Below, piece after piece: positions 1 to 8,482 of a stretch of 64,000 nucleotides of DNA (position 1 is the stretch's first letter; every line of letters begins with the position of its first letter). Where the stretch lies: the NCBI RefSeq assembly GCF_042680805.1, contig NZ_JBHUEM010000005.1:62001-126000 (forward strand), given 5' to 3'. Below the pieces are notes generated by a model. The model was not told the origin of the DNA. It was given only the letters and a program-made list of their open reading frames with translations, and did no database searches. Source of the stretch: Bacillus_CJ salitolerans. GTDB taxonomy: Bacteria > Bacillota > Bacilli > Bacillales > SA4. The position numbers were made by a program, and so were the translations under genes.

Positions 1-149
1 CCGGCATATTCAACGGGGTTAATTTCTAAACCGCAAAAGCTAGGATAAAAATCAGCGTGAGTTGAATAAGAAAAATCGCCCAAATAACCACCATGTACTC
101 CTATGTATGAAACAACACTGTTAATTTCTGTTCTTTCTAATTTTTCCAT
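1..149 (-). CDS. AbiJ-like abortive-infection protein, N-terminal part (truncated by window edge)
   Basis: A minus-strand frame begins with ATG at 149 and stays open to base 1, giving 49 residues. GGAG at 160-157 lies 7 nt upstream of this ATG; the ATG three bases earlier is too close to it. The reading contains IGVHGGYLGDFSYSTHADFYP, which resembles from memory the N-terminal domain of some AbiJ/HEPN abortive-infection proteins. Family assignment is tentative because most of the protein lies outside the window. It is divergent from the spore protein gene that follows. Confidence 0.4.
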   Translation of the reverse strand, partial: MEKLERTEINSVVSYIGVHGGYLGDFSYSTHADFYPSFCGLEINPVEYA

Positions 150-198
150 CATAGCACTCCATTCTACGAAATATATAAATGCCACTATTACAAGTTTT

Positions 199-229
199 GT
201 AATAAAAATAATGTATATAAAACATACTA
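199..229 (+). promoter_or_regulatory. Candidate sigma-G-type promoter of the SASP gene
   Basis: CATACTA at 223-229 fits the sigma-G -10 region (CATnnTA) and GTAATA at 199-204 is a plausible -35, with an 18-nt spacer. The site is 44 nt upstream of a SASP start codon, a gene class normally transcribed by sigma-G in the forespore. Assignment is by motif only. Confidence 0.5.
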
Positions 230-272
230 ATAATAGTACCAAAAATTACAATTATTTAGGAGGTATTTTCAA

Positions 273-497
273 ATGGCAACAAGACAAAATCAAACAAGAA
301 ACAATTCTTCTAATCAACTAGTAGCTCCTGGTGCAGCATCTGCAATTGAACAAATGAAGTATGAAATTGCAAATGAATTCGGAGTTAATTTAGGACCAGA
401 TACTTCATCTCGTGCGAATGGTTCGGTGGGTGGAGAAATTACCAAAAGACTTGTGCAAATGGCTGAACAACAACTTGGTGGAAGTTACATTCAATAA
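273..497 (+). CDS. Small acid-soluble spore protein, alpha/beta type
   Basis: This 74-residue protein binds and protects DNA in dormant spores in its family. It carries the hallmark segments [18 protein letters not shown] around residues 27-44 and [20 protein letters not shown] near the C-terminus; the first includes the EIA/EFG region cut by the germination protease GPR. AGGAGG precedes the ATG at 7 nt. It is monocistronic with its own terminator and a candidate sigma-G promoter. A SASP on a mobile element could coat the element during sporulation, which is inference. Confidence 0.93.
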   Translation: MATRQNQTRNNSSNQLVAPGAASAIEQMKYEIANEFGVNLGPDTSSRANGSVGGEITKRLVQMAEQQLGGSYIQ

Positions 498-533
498 TAA
501 GAAGATGGGGCAATCCCATCTTCTTATATTTCT
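498..533 (+). terminator. Rho-independent terminator of the SASP gene
   Basis: A perfect 12-bp stem (TAAGAAGATGGG / CCCATCTTCTTA) with a 5-nt loop starts one base after the stop codon and is followed by a short T-rich tract. Confidence 0.85.
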
Positions 534-544
534 ACTACCTCTTT

Positions 545-1384
545 CTATGCTAAAAACTCAATATATTTATTTGATTTAATAGACATCTCGGTCGTGTTCT
601 TTTCTTTATACGTATTCTTTTGGAGAAATCCATAAGCAAGTATCCTCTTCCCCATTAGTTCTTGATCTTTATAGGTAAAATGAGAGAAATATTTCTCGAA
701 CACGACTAGAGAAAAACGTATTTGATTCAAAGGTTTAAATACAACATAAATAACCTTTTCTCTTCTAATCACAGATTCGATCTCTCCATATACAAAATAG
801 CCCATTTTATCAATCTGCTCTGAACCCCATAACAAACGATGTGCTTGTTCTTGGTTTAACACAATGGAAGATAGCGGGATTTTCTTACCCTTGACCTGAA
901 CCAATATTGTAGATAATACATCAAGTTCATAGCTGCTCAAGAGATTAACCACACTTTTCAAACTACTTAAGGATTGTGGCGTATCACTTTCCTGTTTCAC
1001 CTTAACTTTCGAATCATCTACTTCTTTAGGCTTTGTGTTCGTTTCATCTCTTTCTATGACCTTTGGTACATAATCGGGATCTAGTTTGCTTAAATTTAAT
1101 TTCAATACTTGTTCTTTAATGCCCTTATCCAACAATTCATCCTGGTATTCACGTATCTTTTGAATCGATTCTTCAAATGATAGTGGCTTGAAAAATCCGC
1201 ACGTAGTAGAGTGCTTACTTTCGTGTTTTCCTGTTGTTTTAAAATGTCCTTTCACTAGATCAGTTGCGGACACAAAAACAACGGGTACTTTACAGTCAAT
1301 ACATGATAAACGGTGACCGTGGGTATCGGGGTTATATTCAGAAGATGTTATTACCTTACCATTTGATAATAATGCTGATATCAT
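545..1384 (-). CDS. CoiA-like N-terminal zinc-motif protein, unknown function
   Basis: The 279-residue protein starts at an ATG with a strong AGGAGGGG site. Residues about 22-62 read like a CoiA-type zinc motif: CIDC, then GHF, H and C (HSTTCGF). The middle (about 85-140) is charged and low complexity. The C-terminal half looks beta-rich and OB-like (IYVVFKPLNQIRFSLVVFEK). CoiA relatives are competence or nuclease-associated proteins, but no nuclease motif is visible here. It follows the secreted-protein gene on the same strand after about 90 nt. Function unknown. Confidence 0.75.
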   Translation of the reverse strand: MISALLSNGKVITSSEYNPDTHGHRLSCIDCKVPVVFVSATDLVKGHFKTTGKHESKHSTTCGFFKPLSFEESIQKIREYQDELLDKGIKEQVLKLNLSKLDPDYVPKVIERDETNTKPKEVDDSKVKVKQESDTPQSLSSLKSVVNLLSSYELDVLSTILVQVKGKKIPLSSIVLNQEQAHRLLWGSEQIDKMGYFVYGEIESVIRREKVIYVVFKPLNQIRFSLVVFEKYFSHFTYKDQELMGKRILAYGFLQKNTYKEKNTTEMSIKSNKYIEFLA

Positions 1385-1473
1385 AAATTTCCCCTCCTTT
1401 ATTAAAGGAACTACCTTACATCTGTTTCCATTAACTCCTATCTTTTAACATCAATTAAAGTGGCTCGTACTAG

Positions 1474-2214
1474 TTATCGTATAACTTTGTTAGAATGTTC
1501 TACGAGCCCTTCAATTGAATACTTCACTAGCACCAGGTCTCCTGCATCATTGTCCTTAATGAATCCATCAATATCAAGAGTGTTATTCCCGCTAACCTCA
1601 GATAAGATTTGTTCGTCCGAGGTTGATAGAGTTAATTCAGGAATCTGATTTGCGGGTACTAAGAGTTGTTCAAGTGATTGTGAATGACTTTGATCAGCAT
1701 AAGCTGACGTTGAGAAAGATACACGTATTGCATAAGGGGTTTTTCCGCTTGTTGCAGCTGAGAATGTTCCACCTGAAGACATCGTTGACGTTGCACTATA
1801 CCCATCAGGTCCACTGTTCCTACCGACACTTCGAAGGGTTTTTGTTGTTCCGTCTGTAAACACAACATAGACGGTAAGGTTAACACCATAATCAACAATG
1901 CCACTTCTACTTGCTCCAGAACCAGAAAATCCATACATACTAGTAACAAACGTCACATAGAAAGAAAGGCCATTGTCCCTAATATTTCCTAAAGTCCCCC
2001 CTGAAAAGGTAGGAACAATTCCAGAGGGATTTGTGTAACCGTTATAACTATAATTGGAAAAAACTACATCATTGTAAATTTCATTTGTGGATGCATTGAC
2101 TAAGTGAATATGGCTAGTTAGAGATGATGCTGCAACAATGCTCCCTCCTAAAAGTAATACAATAAGTGCTGTCTTATATCGGATAAAACTGTTATAAATA
2201 ATGTTCTTATCCAT
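1474..2214 (-). CDS. Secreted protein with one C-terminal Ig/cadherin-like repeat
   Basis: The start at 2214 is chosen because GGGGGAGG lies 8 nt upstream; an in-frame ATG at 2220 is too close. The 246-residue product has a basic N-terminus, a hydrophobic core (ALIVLLLGGSIVAASS) and a likely cleavage near VNAS. The mature part is Ser/Gly/Thr-rich. The last 50 residues (PELTLSTSDEQILSEVSGNN onward) match the C-terminus of the secreted protein encoded at 5385-5963. The ribosome binding site sits inside the last codons of topB, so translation is probably coupled. Likely exported and possibly surface-associated. Confidence 0.72.
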   Translation of the reverse strand: MDKNIIYNSFIRYKTALIVLLLGGSIVAASSLTSHIHLVNASTNEIYNDVVFSNYSYNGYTNPSGIVPTFSGGTLGNIRDNGLSFYVTFVTSMYGFSGSGASRSGIVDYGVNLTVYVVFTDGTTKTLRSVGRNSGPDGYSATSTMSSGGTFSAATSGKTPYAIRVSFSTSAYADQSHSQSLEQLLVPANQIPELTLSTSDEQILSEVSGNNTLDIDGFIKDNDAGDLVLVKYSIEGLVEHSNKVIR

Positions 2215-2219
2215 ATGCA

Positions 2220-4421
2220 TTACCTCCCCCAAGATCTAAATTTAACTTTTGAACTAGCGTCATTCCACACTAGAAATGCATCAAAGGGGTTACCAGAACT
2301 ACTCGAGATAAAACCTTTAATCAAACTTGTAGAATCTTCATTAAGTAGCTTCTTAATCTCATCTAGTGGGATTTCTTTTTTAGCCACTACTTTATTTACA
2401 GTAAAGTTACAGGAGGTTTTAGAATAAGCACTACATCCATAAAATTTCCCTTTATCTACAACGGGTTCACCACAGAGTTTACATGCTCCAATGGAGGATT
2501 CTTGATTGTGGTTCATTTGATTATTAGATGAGAGAGACTGTTTCATCTCAACCGGAATGGACCATTCTTTCGATTGTTCCATAAGTTCATGAATAAGCTC
2601 TTTGACACGGACGTTAATTCTATTCAAAAATGGCTCATGCGGTTGTGTTCCTGCTCCAATCTCAGCAAGTACCTGTTCAATGGCACCTGTTGTGAGAGGA
2701 CTCGCAAGCCAGTTTTTCTCACCTAACAATTCGATAAGTAATTGACCTTTCGGCTCGCAATAGACTAAATTCTTTCGCACACTGATAAATTTACGTTTCA
2801 TGAGCTGTGTGATGACATTAGATCGTGTTGCTACCGTACCCAAACGAAGCTCCTCCGTTTTGAAGCCTTGTTTCTCGTCAGCCGTCAAATAGGCGTAAGC
2901 ATTTTTCATAATCGTAGGCAACTGACCATGTGGAAAACGTTTAGGCGGGCTTGTCTTCCCTTCTTTTATCTCTAATGACTGAATGGCTACCAGTTCTGAT
3001 TCCTTTAAAGATGGGATGACAGCCTCTCCCTCATCTGTCTCGTTTTCCTCACTATTCGAATCGCTTTCCATACCGAAGACCTTTCTCCATCCATCTGCCA
3101 CCAACTTTCTACCTTTGGTTTTAAAGGTGAAATGGTTATCTACGGTTGTTATGACCTCTGATACATCTTCTTCTGCTGGTGGATAATGAGCAGCAATCAG
3201 AGACTTTGCAATTAATTCATATATCCGTTTTTCATCTGCCGATAGCTCATCTAAATTTGGTACCAACTCTGTTGGAATAATCGCATAGTGGTCGTCGACT
3301 TTTGTGTCGTCCACGAACCGTTTATTGCTACTAATATCTTGAATAGGTACAGGTAACAGATGTTTAAACGCTTCTACCTCTCCAAGATTCTTTAAGATCG
3401 ATGGAAACTCTTTTGCTTCCTCTTTTGAAACATGTCTTGGTTCACTTCGAGGATAACTGATTATTTTTTTCTCATACAATTCTTGCGCGACACTTAACAC
3501 ACGGTCTGGTGCCATTTTATATAAGCTGTTGGCTACTGCTGTCAAATGAGTGAGGTTGAATAGCTGAGGTGCAGGAATGAACTTACGGTCCTCTACCACA
3601 CTTGTTACCACCGCTTCTTTCTCCTTACAATACTCTCCAAGGGCTTTCGCTTTCGCTTCATTAAAAACATGTTCTTCGCCTTGTTTAAACCATTTACCAC
3701 GGTAAGTGTCACCCTTTGGAGTAGAAAAATCTAAAAAGACATCCCAAAAAGGTTCTGATTGAAAGCTTTTTATTTCCATTTCACGTCTATATATAATGGA
3801 TAAGGTTCCGGTCTGAACACGTCCAATACTGAATAGGTCTGAAAGTCCCTTTTCGCCTAATAAGCAGGTCATCGCTCTTGAAGCGTTAATTCCAATAACC
3901 CAATCCGCACGCTGTCTTGAGACAGCTTCATAATAGATAGATTGATAGTGTTTATTGTCCTTTAATTGTTTCATTGCCTTGTGTACAGCTGAAGGAGTAA
4001 GTGAGGTCGTCCATAAACGTTCTACCGGTTTTCGATTGTTGCTAAAGAGCAATACCTCATCTACTAATAAGCACCCCTCTCGTCCTGGATCACCGCAATG
4101 AATAATGATAGATACAGTTGCGTCATTCACCCACTTACGAATGATTGTATAGGCAGCCTTTTTATCGGGGGAAACTTTCAACTTAAACTCTTCTGGAATA
4201 ATAGGAAGATGCTCCAATTTCCATTGTTTATACTTTACATCGTATTCTTCGGGCATCACTGGTTCTAAAATATGTCCTATGCACCACACGGCAATAGCCC
4301 CTTCTTTCCAATATTCGTGTGGTGGTAACTCATGATATTGCTTACCGTATTTCACCCCTGTAAAAGCAGAGCACACGGCCTTCGCTTGTGAGGGTTTCTC
4401 AAAAATCAAAAGCTTCTTCAT
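2220..4421 (-). CDS. topB: DNA topoisomerase III
   Basis: The 733-residue type IA topoisomerase relaxes and decatenates DNA through single-strand passage. A TOPRIM domain opens with FEKPSQAK (7-14) and has the metal-binding DPGREG (111-116). The active-site region KKIISYPRSEPRHV places the catalytic tyrosine at Y323 (family consensus ITYPRTDS). SIGRVQT at 198-204 is also typical. A C-terminal zinc finger has CKLC near 653 followed by two further Cys about 20-30 residues on. TopB copies are common on large Gram-positive conjugative plasmids, where they help resolve replication or transfer intermediates. The gene ends inside the next gene's ribosome binding site. Confidence 0.95.
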   Translation of the reverse strand: MKKLLIFEKPSQAKAVCSAFTGVKYGKQYHELPPHEYWKEGAIAVWCIGHILEPVMPEEYDVKYKQWKLEHLPIIPEEFKLKVSPDKKAAYTIIRKWVNDATVSIIIHCGDPGREGCLLVDEVLLFSNNRKPVERLWTTSLTPSAVHKAMKQLKDNKHYQSIYYEAVSRQRADWVIGINASRAMTCLLGEKGLSDLFSIGRVQTGTLSIIYRREMEIKSFQSEPFWDVFLDFSTPKGDTYRGKWFKQGEEHVFNEAKAKALGEYCKEKEAVVTSVVEDRKFIPAPQLFNLTHLTAVANSLYKMAPDRVLSVAQELYEKKIISYPRSEPRHVSKEEAKEFPSILKNLGEVEAFKHLLPVPIQDISSNKRFVDDTKVDDHYAIIPTELVPNLDELSADEKRIYELIAKSLIAAHYPPAEEDVSEVITTVDNHFTFKTKGRKLVADGWRKVFGMESDSNSEENETDEGEAVIPSLKESELVAIQSLEIKEGKTSPPKRFPHGQLPTIMKNAYAYLTADEKQGFKTEELRLGTVATRSNVITQLMKRKFISVRKNLVYCEPKGQLLIELLGEKNWLASPLTTGAIEQVLAEIGAGTQPHEPFLNRINVRVKELIHELMEQSKEWSIPVEMKQSLSSNNQMNHNQESSIGACKLCGEPVVDKGKFYGCSAYSKTSCNFTVNKVVAKKEIPLDEIKKLLNEDSTSLIKGFISSSSGNPFDAFLVWNDASSKVKFRSWGR

Positions 4422-4435
4422 TACTTTCTCTCCTT

Positions 4436-5047
4436 TTAAATGATATAAAGTGAAATATAAACGATATTAAAGCCAACTAGCAGTAATGTTATGATATGTT
4501 CAATTGGAGAACCCACATCAAAGACTAGAGGAGCACGAAAATACTTCTTAGAGAACGGATAAAGGAGCGGGATTCCCTTTGTAGTAGGAAAGTCTCCTAG
4601 AAAATGAGCTACATTCCCTATTAAAAATCCAACTAAATAGAACATTGGAATTGAATAGACAGTATGTAAAATGGATCCGTAGATGACCAGTAATCCTAAG
4701 AATGGAAGAGAATGAGTAAACTTCCGATGTCCTAAAAACACTAATAACATCGGCAATAACATGCTACCGATGCCTGAAACGTGTTCATCTATGATGTCCC
4801 ATAGCTTAGGAAACTCTGTTGCTATCGTAATAATTGCTGCAAACAACATGATTGCCAATAACCAAAATTTCCGACCTAGTTTCGTAGTGGGAGAATCGAT
4901 ATCTGGAAACAACGAACCTATTAAGACCGTTCCCATGAAAATAATAGAGGAAAAAAAGTGTGCAGGTACTATATTGAAGGACTGACATAGAGGGACTGCT
5001 AACATACCGCAAGTAAACCCTAAAACTTGATGAGACCTAGCAAGCAT
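4436..5047 (-). CDS. YdjM-like membrane-bound metal-dependent hydrolase (DUF457)
   Basis: The 203-residue multi-pass membrane protein carries family motifs LFPDIDSPTTKLGR (about 45-58), GHRKFTHSL (about 105-113) and GDFPTTKGIPLLYPF (about 151-165). These His/Asp motifs are the presumed metal ligands of the YdjM/DUF457 family. GGAGTGAG precedes the ATG. It lies 15 nt upstream of topB in the same transcription direction. Its substrate is unknown in the family. Confidence 0.85.
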   Translation of the reverse strand: MLARSHQVLGFTCGMLAVPLCQSFNIVPAHFFSSIIFMGTVLIGSLFPDIDSPTTKLGRKFWLLAIMLFAAIITIATEFPKLWDIIDEHVSGIGSMLLPMLLVFLGHRKFTHSLPFLGLLVIYGSILHTVYSIPMFYLVGFLIGNVAHFLGDFPTTKGIPLLYPFSKKYFRAPLVFDVGSPIEHIITLLLVGFNIVYISLYII

Positions 5048-5137
5048 TTATACTCACTCCTTTGTTTTGTGACGTAGTAAAAATGTTAGACATACTATGT
5101 ATATCTTGAATCATCCTATTCGCACTCTTGTAATCTA

Positions 5138-5335
5138 CTACCTTATAAAAGGTCCATATAGGGAAAATAAAGTAATGAAAAGAATGAAAATAAGATTTAT
5201 TGAAAGTCTTTGTAATATCAATTTGCGTAAATATATCTTGTCGTAACTTTTGAGTATTTTATTACCCGCATATGTTGTAAAGCCTAATGAGAATAACCCA
5301 AAAACACCCGAGAGAGCAGTCAAAATTAGAGCCAT
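5138..5335 (-). CDS. Small two-helix membrane protein
   Basis: This 65-residue protein has a hydrophobic N-terminal segment (about 4-22), a basic middle (KILKSYDKIYLRKLILQR) and a second hydrophobic segment (about 45-60). GAGAGGAAAGG precedes the ATG. No family is recognised; the layout could fit a small plasmid toxin or accessory membrane peptide, but that is only a possibility. Confidence 0.6.
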   Translation of the reverse strand: MALILTALSGVFGLFSLGFTTYAGNKILKSYDKIYLRKLILQRLSINLIFILFITLFSLYGPFIR

Positions 5336-5384
5336 TTGCTATTATACCTTTCCTCTCCATTTATAACTTGATATCACGAAGTAA

Positions 5385-5963
5385 CTAAGGTAATACATTG
5401 TTCTGATGCCCAGGAATATTGTCTATGGAATAGAAGATTAGTATAGAGTTTCCTACATCTTGATCACTAACACTTCCGTTTAAACCTAAGTTATTATTTC
5501 CTTCTATTTCTGATTTCACTTGATTATCTAATGATAATAATTCTATTTTTGGTTTATTATTTAGTAGCCGTTTTGTAACACGACTATATGCATTTATTGT
5601 TCCAGTACTTGCACTAGCTTGAAAAGTAACAGTCTGTCCATCGTAATTTTGTAGAATAGAATCTAAACTACCATTGTAATGGTTACCTGCATAATCTTGA
5701 GAACGCCATATTACAGATCCCCCTACCAATAGTGCAGTCATAGAACCATAAACATTATTTGATGTGGAATATGTATACTGTGATAGGTTAATTGTTTCTG
5801 TTCTAGATACTCTATTGGGAGTCGAATGCATAGTCTGACCTGAGAGTGCTACAATAGTAGTTACACTCGAAGCCTCTACTGTATTTAATTGTTCGTACAT
5901 AGACGTTATTAGAATTAGCCCTACAAACACTAATCCACACATAATGTTTATAACTTTCCTCAA
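5385..5963 (-). CDS. Secreted protein sharing the C-terminal repeat of 1474-2214
   Basis: The TTG start at 5963 is preferred: AAGGTGGGAG lies 5 nt upstream and it yields a clean signal peptide (MRKVINIMCGLVFVGLILIT, likely cleaved near VEA-SS). The 192-residue product has a Ser/Thr-rich middle and ends in PKIELLSLDNQVKSEIEGNN, a repeat alignable with the C-terminus of the protein at 1474-2214 (shared GNNxLxxxGxxxDxDxGxxxxxxYSI). Both end soon after the YSI motif. Probably exported; function unknown. Confidence 0.68.
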   Translation of the reverse strand: MRKVINIMCGLVFVGLILITSMYEQLNTVEASSVTTIVALSGQTMHSTPNRVSRTETINLSQYTYSTSNNVYGSMTALLVGGSVIWRSQDYAGNHYNGSLDSILQNYDGQTVTFQASASTGTINAYSRVTKRLLNNKPKIELLSLDNQVKSEIEGNNNLGLNGSVSDQDVGNSILIFYSIDNIPGHQNNVLP

Positions 5964-5986
5964 ATTTACTCCCACCTTTAAGAGAC

Positions 5987-6163
5987 TCAAGACAACCTCG
6001 AATAGTATCGCTCCACAAAACATATGCCCTTCAAGTCATCGATTCGATTAATAATATAATTCTTCCCTGTGCCTGGATTAATAATGGTCATTCCAAGAGT
6101 TGGGTTTAGATGCATTTCCATTATCAAAGTCTTTGTGTATTGTTCTAAGATTCTATAAATCAT
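5987..6163 (-). CDS. Small hypothetical protein
   Basis: A 58-residue frame starts with ATG at 6163 behind a weak AGAGCGAGCG site and ends 24 nt before the secreted-protein start. The product (MIYRILEQYTKTLIMEMHLN at its start) contains NPGTGKNYIINRIDDL. It is amphipathic with no recognised family. The call rests on position, the spacing to its downstream neighbour and the lack of any competing frame. Confidence 0.4.
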   Translation of the reverse strand: MIYRILEQYTKTLIMEMHLNPTLGMTIINPGTGKNYIINRIDDLKGICFVERYYSRLS

Positions 6164-6257
6164 TTCGCTCGCTCTCTTTTTGCAATATTTTTATTGGTTG
6201 CTCTTTATTTATGTAGCTTCATTTTCCAAAGAGATGAAATTAGTTTTGACGACAATA

Positions 6258-6572
6258 TCACTTGGTTCTTAATTCATTTAAAATTTCACGTTCTTGTTCT
6301 TTTTCCCACTCAATTTCACTATTTGTATAACGTTCGTGATTATCGATTAAGCGACTATATTCTTCTGACGTAATTTCTATTTTTTCAATTTCCCCACCAC
6401 ATTTCTCAGAAATATGATTAGCTATATCTTCATCAATAAATAAAAAAGCTACTTCTTTATCTTTAACGAATTCAAGGCTAAATGAATTTTCATTGTTGGG
6501 TAATCTTTTTAAACCACCTGCATAATACAGCTTTCCAAGTTTAACAAGCCAAAAATTCAATATTTTTTCCAC
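6258..6572 (-). CDS. Hypothetical acidic protein
   Basis: The 104-residue protein starts at GTG with AAAGGATG upstream. It is Glu-rich at the C-terminus (NHERYTNSEIEWEKEQERE), suggesting a helical tail. It follows the next small gene by 6 nt, so they are probably co-transcribed. No family recognised. Confidence 0.6.
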   Translation of the reverse strand: MEKILNFWLVKLGKLYYAGGLKRLPNNENSFSLEFVKDKEVAFLFIDEDIANHISEKCGGEIEKIEITSEEYSRLIDNHERYTNSEIEWEKEQEREILNELRTK

Positions 6573-6578
6573 TTTAAT

Positions 6579-6785
6579 TCATCCTTTCGTTATGTGCATC
6601 ATAAGTCTGTTCCCAAGCGTACTGCGAAGTAACTCGGCCTTTTCATCCTCTAATATCTTTAATACGTCATACCCTTCATACTCGTATGTTGTTGTTTCCA
6701 GTTTTAAAGTATAAATAATGTTATGACAAGGTGATTCTTCCTGTCTTATATCAACAATTAGTGACTGCTCAGAAAGGCTTTTCAT
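6579..6785 (-). CDS. Small hypothetical protein
   Basis: A 68-residue frame. The ATG at 6785 is preferred to the one at 6803 because GGAGAAAG is correctly placed only for the former. It is predicted as an alpha/beta protein (DIRQEESPCHNIIYTLKLET). It pairs with the 104-residue gene downstream. No family recognised. Confidence 0.5.
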   Translation of the reverse strand: MKSLSEQSLIVDIRQEESPCHNIIYTLKLETTTYEYEGYDVLKILEDEKAELLRSTLGNRLMMHITKG

Positions 6786-6907
6786 TTGTATAACTTTCTC
6801 CATTCTTTTGTATAGTTTGGTTTATCCTCTAAGCTGGTTACGTGATTTAACATTGTTACTCCATGTAGTTCGTTGTTTTTAGGAACCCCTTCATTCAAAA
6901 AAAAATA

Positions 6908-7024
6908 TTATCGTAAAGGACTTAATGGTATTTCTATTTCTGGCACTTGGCTTACGGTAATAATTCCTACAATTATCATTAAAATAACGAAATAGGTCCA
7001 TTCAGATTTAAATAACTTTTCCAT
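6908..7024 (-). CDS. 38-residue single-span membrane peptide
   Basis: A short frame with AAGGAGA 9-11 nt before the ATG. It reads MEKLFKSEWTYFVILMIIVG followed by ITVSQVPEIEIPLSPLR, one transmembrane helix with a short extracytoplasmic or cytoplasmic tail. It lies directly after the Dam-type methylase gene. Function unknown. Confidence 0.6.
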   Translation of the reverse strand: MEKLFKSEWTYFVILMIIVGIITVSQVPEIEIPLSPLR

Positions 7025-7050
7025 ACAACATGTCTCCTTATATAAAAATG

Positions 7051-8028
7051 TCAACAACTATACGTTCTTCCAATTACTTCCCGAACAGGATAGTCATAGA
7101 GTTGATTAATCCATTCGTTATAGTCATACGTAACAATTAGATCTGCACCAGGCATTCCCATATGTAACAAATTGAGAAGTTGTGAGAGTTCTCTGTGGTC
7201 CTTCTCTGAATAATAACAATGATATAGTTCCTTCCCTTTTTTAACATATGGCGGATCAATGAATAGAGTAGATTCACTGTCCCAATATGCTTCCTCAATG
7301 AGTTCACATGCATTGAGTTGGGTAATAGTCATCCGGTCACTAAGAGAATGAAGGTGATCAATCCTTTTCACTAAGGTTTTGGGGTTCCATCTCGACAGCA
7401 AGTTCTTGTTTGTCCCATTCTTACCGCCCAATGGATTTGCTTTATAAATCCCACTGTACGCTAAACGATTTACGATTAGAGATGCCCACGCTGCATCTAC
7501 TACGTCAATGCCTTTATAATCTTGCTTGATGATTGACTGAGCTCTAAAAAACTCTTTATGTGTTGGTTCTTTAGACTGTATGCGGTCAATCAAAGCGAAT
7601 GGCATATATTTGATCAGCCACCATAAGGAGTAGACACCTGTATCAAGGTCATTCAGATGTAGGTGCTCGACAATACCTGCATCTAACATAGCAAGTTCAA
7701 AACTTCCTCCACCTGTGAAGGGTGATACAAGCTTCTTATTCTTGGCTTGCTGAAGGTGAGAATATAGATATTCGATTAACTTAGATTTCCCGCCTGGATA
7801 CCTGTAAGGTGATAATTGTTTAGACAGCTTAATCGTGGGAGGAACAGTTCTCCGTTCGTTCATGTCTTTATCCTCCAAGATCAAAGTAAATTTATGGCGA
7901 GTTGTTTGGTCATTTAGATAGGTATAGCCATCACAGTCTTCACACCAGAATCCTGCATTGAACTGATCAACTTGAAAGCTCCCATCTTCGGCAGTACCCA
8001 TCAAGTTACAAAATTGACAAGTTAACAT
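7051..8028 (-). CDS. DNA N6-adenine methyltransferase, Dam/D12 class, with N-terminal zinc motif
   Basis: The protein (325 residues from ATG 8028, chosen for the GAGGAGG 8 nt upstream) transfers a methyl group from SAM to adenine in DNA. Class motifs are PYRYPGGKSKL (about 74-84), SAM-binding FTGGGSFE (104-111) and catalytic DPPY in LFIDPPYVKKG. A CxxC...CxxC zinc-like motif (CQFC, CEDC) at the extreme N-terminus is an addition to the Dam fold. No cognate restriction enzyme lies nearby, so it is solitary, fitting an anti-restriction or regulatory role. It follows the DUF2325 gene. Confidence 0.9.
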   Translation of the reverse strand: MLTCQFCNLMGTAEDGSFQVDQFNAGFWCEDCDGYTYLNDQTTRHKFTLILEDKDMNERRTVPPTIKLSKQLSPYRYPGGKSKLIEYLYSHLQQAKNKKLVSPFTGGGSFELAMLDAGIVEHLHLNDLDTGVYSLWWLIKYMPFALIDRIQSKEPTHKEFFRAQSIIKQDYKGIDVVDAAWASLIVNRLAYSGIYKANPLGGKNGTNKNLLSRWNPKTLVKRIDHLHSLSDRMTITQLNACELIEEAYWDSESTLFIDPPYVKKGKELYHCYYSEKDHRELSQLLNLLHMGMPGADLIVTYDYNEWINQLYDYPVREVIGRTYSC

Positions 8029-8065
8029 TGATGTGACCTCCTCGTCAGAAATTTCCTGTACAGGC

Positions 8066-8380
8066 TTACGCAGCAACATCCGAACTTAAACCCAATCCTA
8101 ATTTAATGGCACCCGAAGCACCCATACCTTGATTAAAGTAAAGTGGTTTATTTAGCTCTTTCGCAACCTCTTTAATAAGGTCCATAGAAACATGTCCGAT
8201 AGCCCCTAACTGCACCACAATGGAATCAGCCTTCTTAATAAGAGTCTTAAACTCGTTTTTATTGCCTCCGTTACGGCTCTTACCACAATGGAATAATACG
8301 TTACACTTATACTTTCCTGCTAATTTCTTTAACGTAGCTTCTTGTGAACCTCCAAATACTGCAATCGTTGGCTTTTTCAT
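8066..8380 (-). CDS. DUF2325-family protein
   Basis: The 104-residue protein matches the DUF2325 pattern: an opening IAVFGGSQEATLKKL Rossmann-like strand, then ADSIVVQLGAIGHVSMDLIK and a Lys-rich region KELNKPLYFNQG. Such proteins are frequent on Firmicute plasmids and their function is unsettled. It is the first gene of a unit leading into the adenine methylase, with GGGAGATG upstream of the ATG. Confidence 0.8.
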   Translation of the reverse strand: MKKPTIAVFGGSQEATLKKLAGKYKCNVLFHCGKSRNGGNKNEFKTLIKKADSIVVQLGAIGHVSMDLIKEVAKELNKPLYFNQGMGASGAIKLGLGLSSDVAA

Positions 8381-8482
8381 ATCAATACATCTCCCTTTGA
8401 ATTTGTTTGGTTAATTTGTGTAACAAATATAACACGTATTTCCAGGATTGATTTTGATTCCAAAGGGGGAAAAAGCCAAAAT

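Noticed and set aside
1659..1949. Overlapping frame inside the secreted-protein gene
   Set aside because: It is in another frame of a well supported gene, has no ribosome binding site and has Gln/Leu-biased content typical of a frame shadow.
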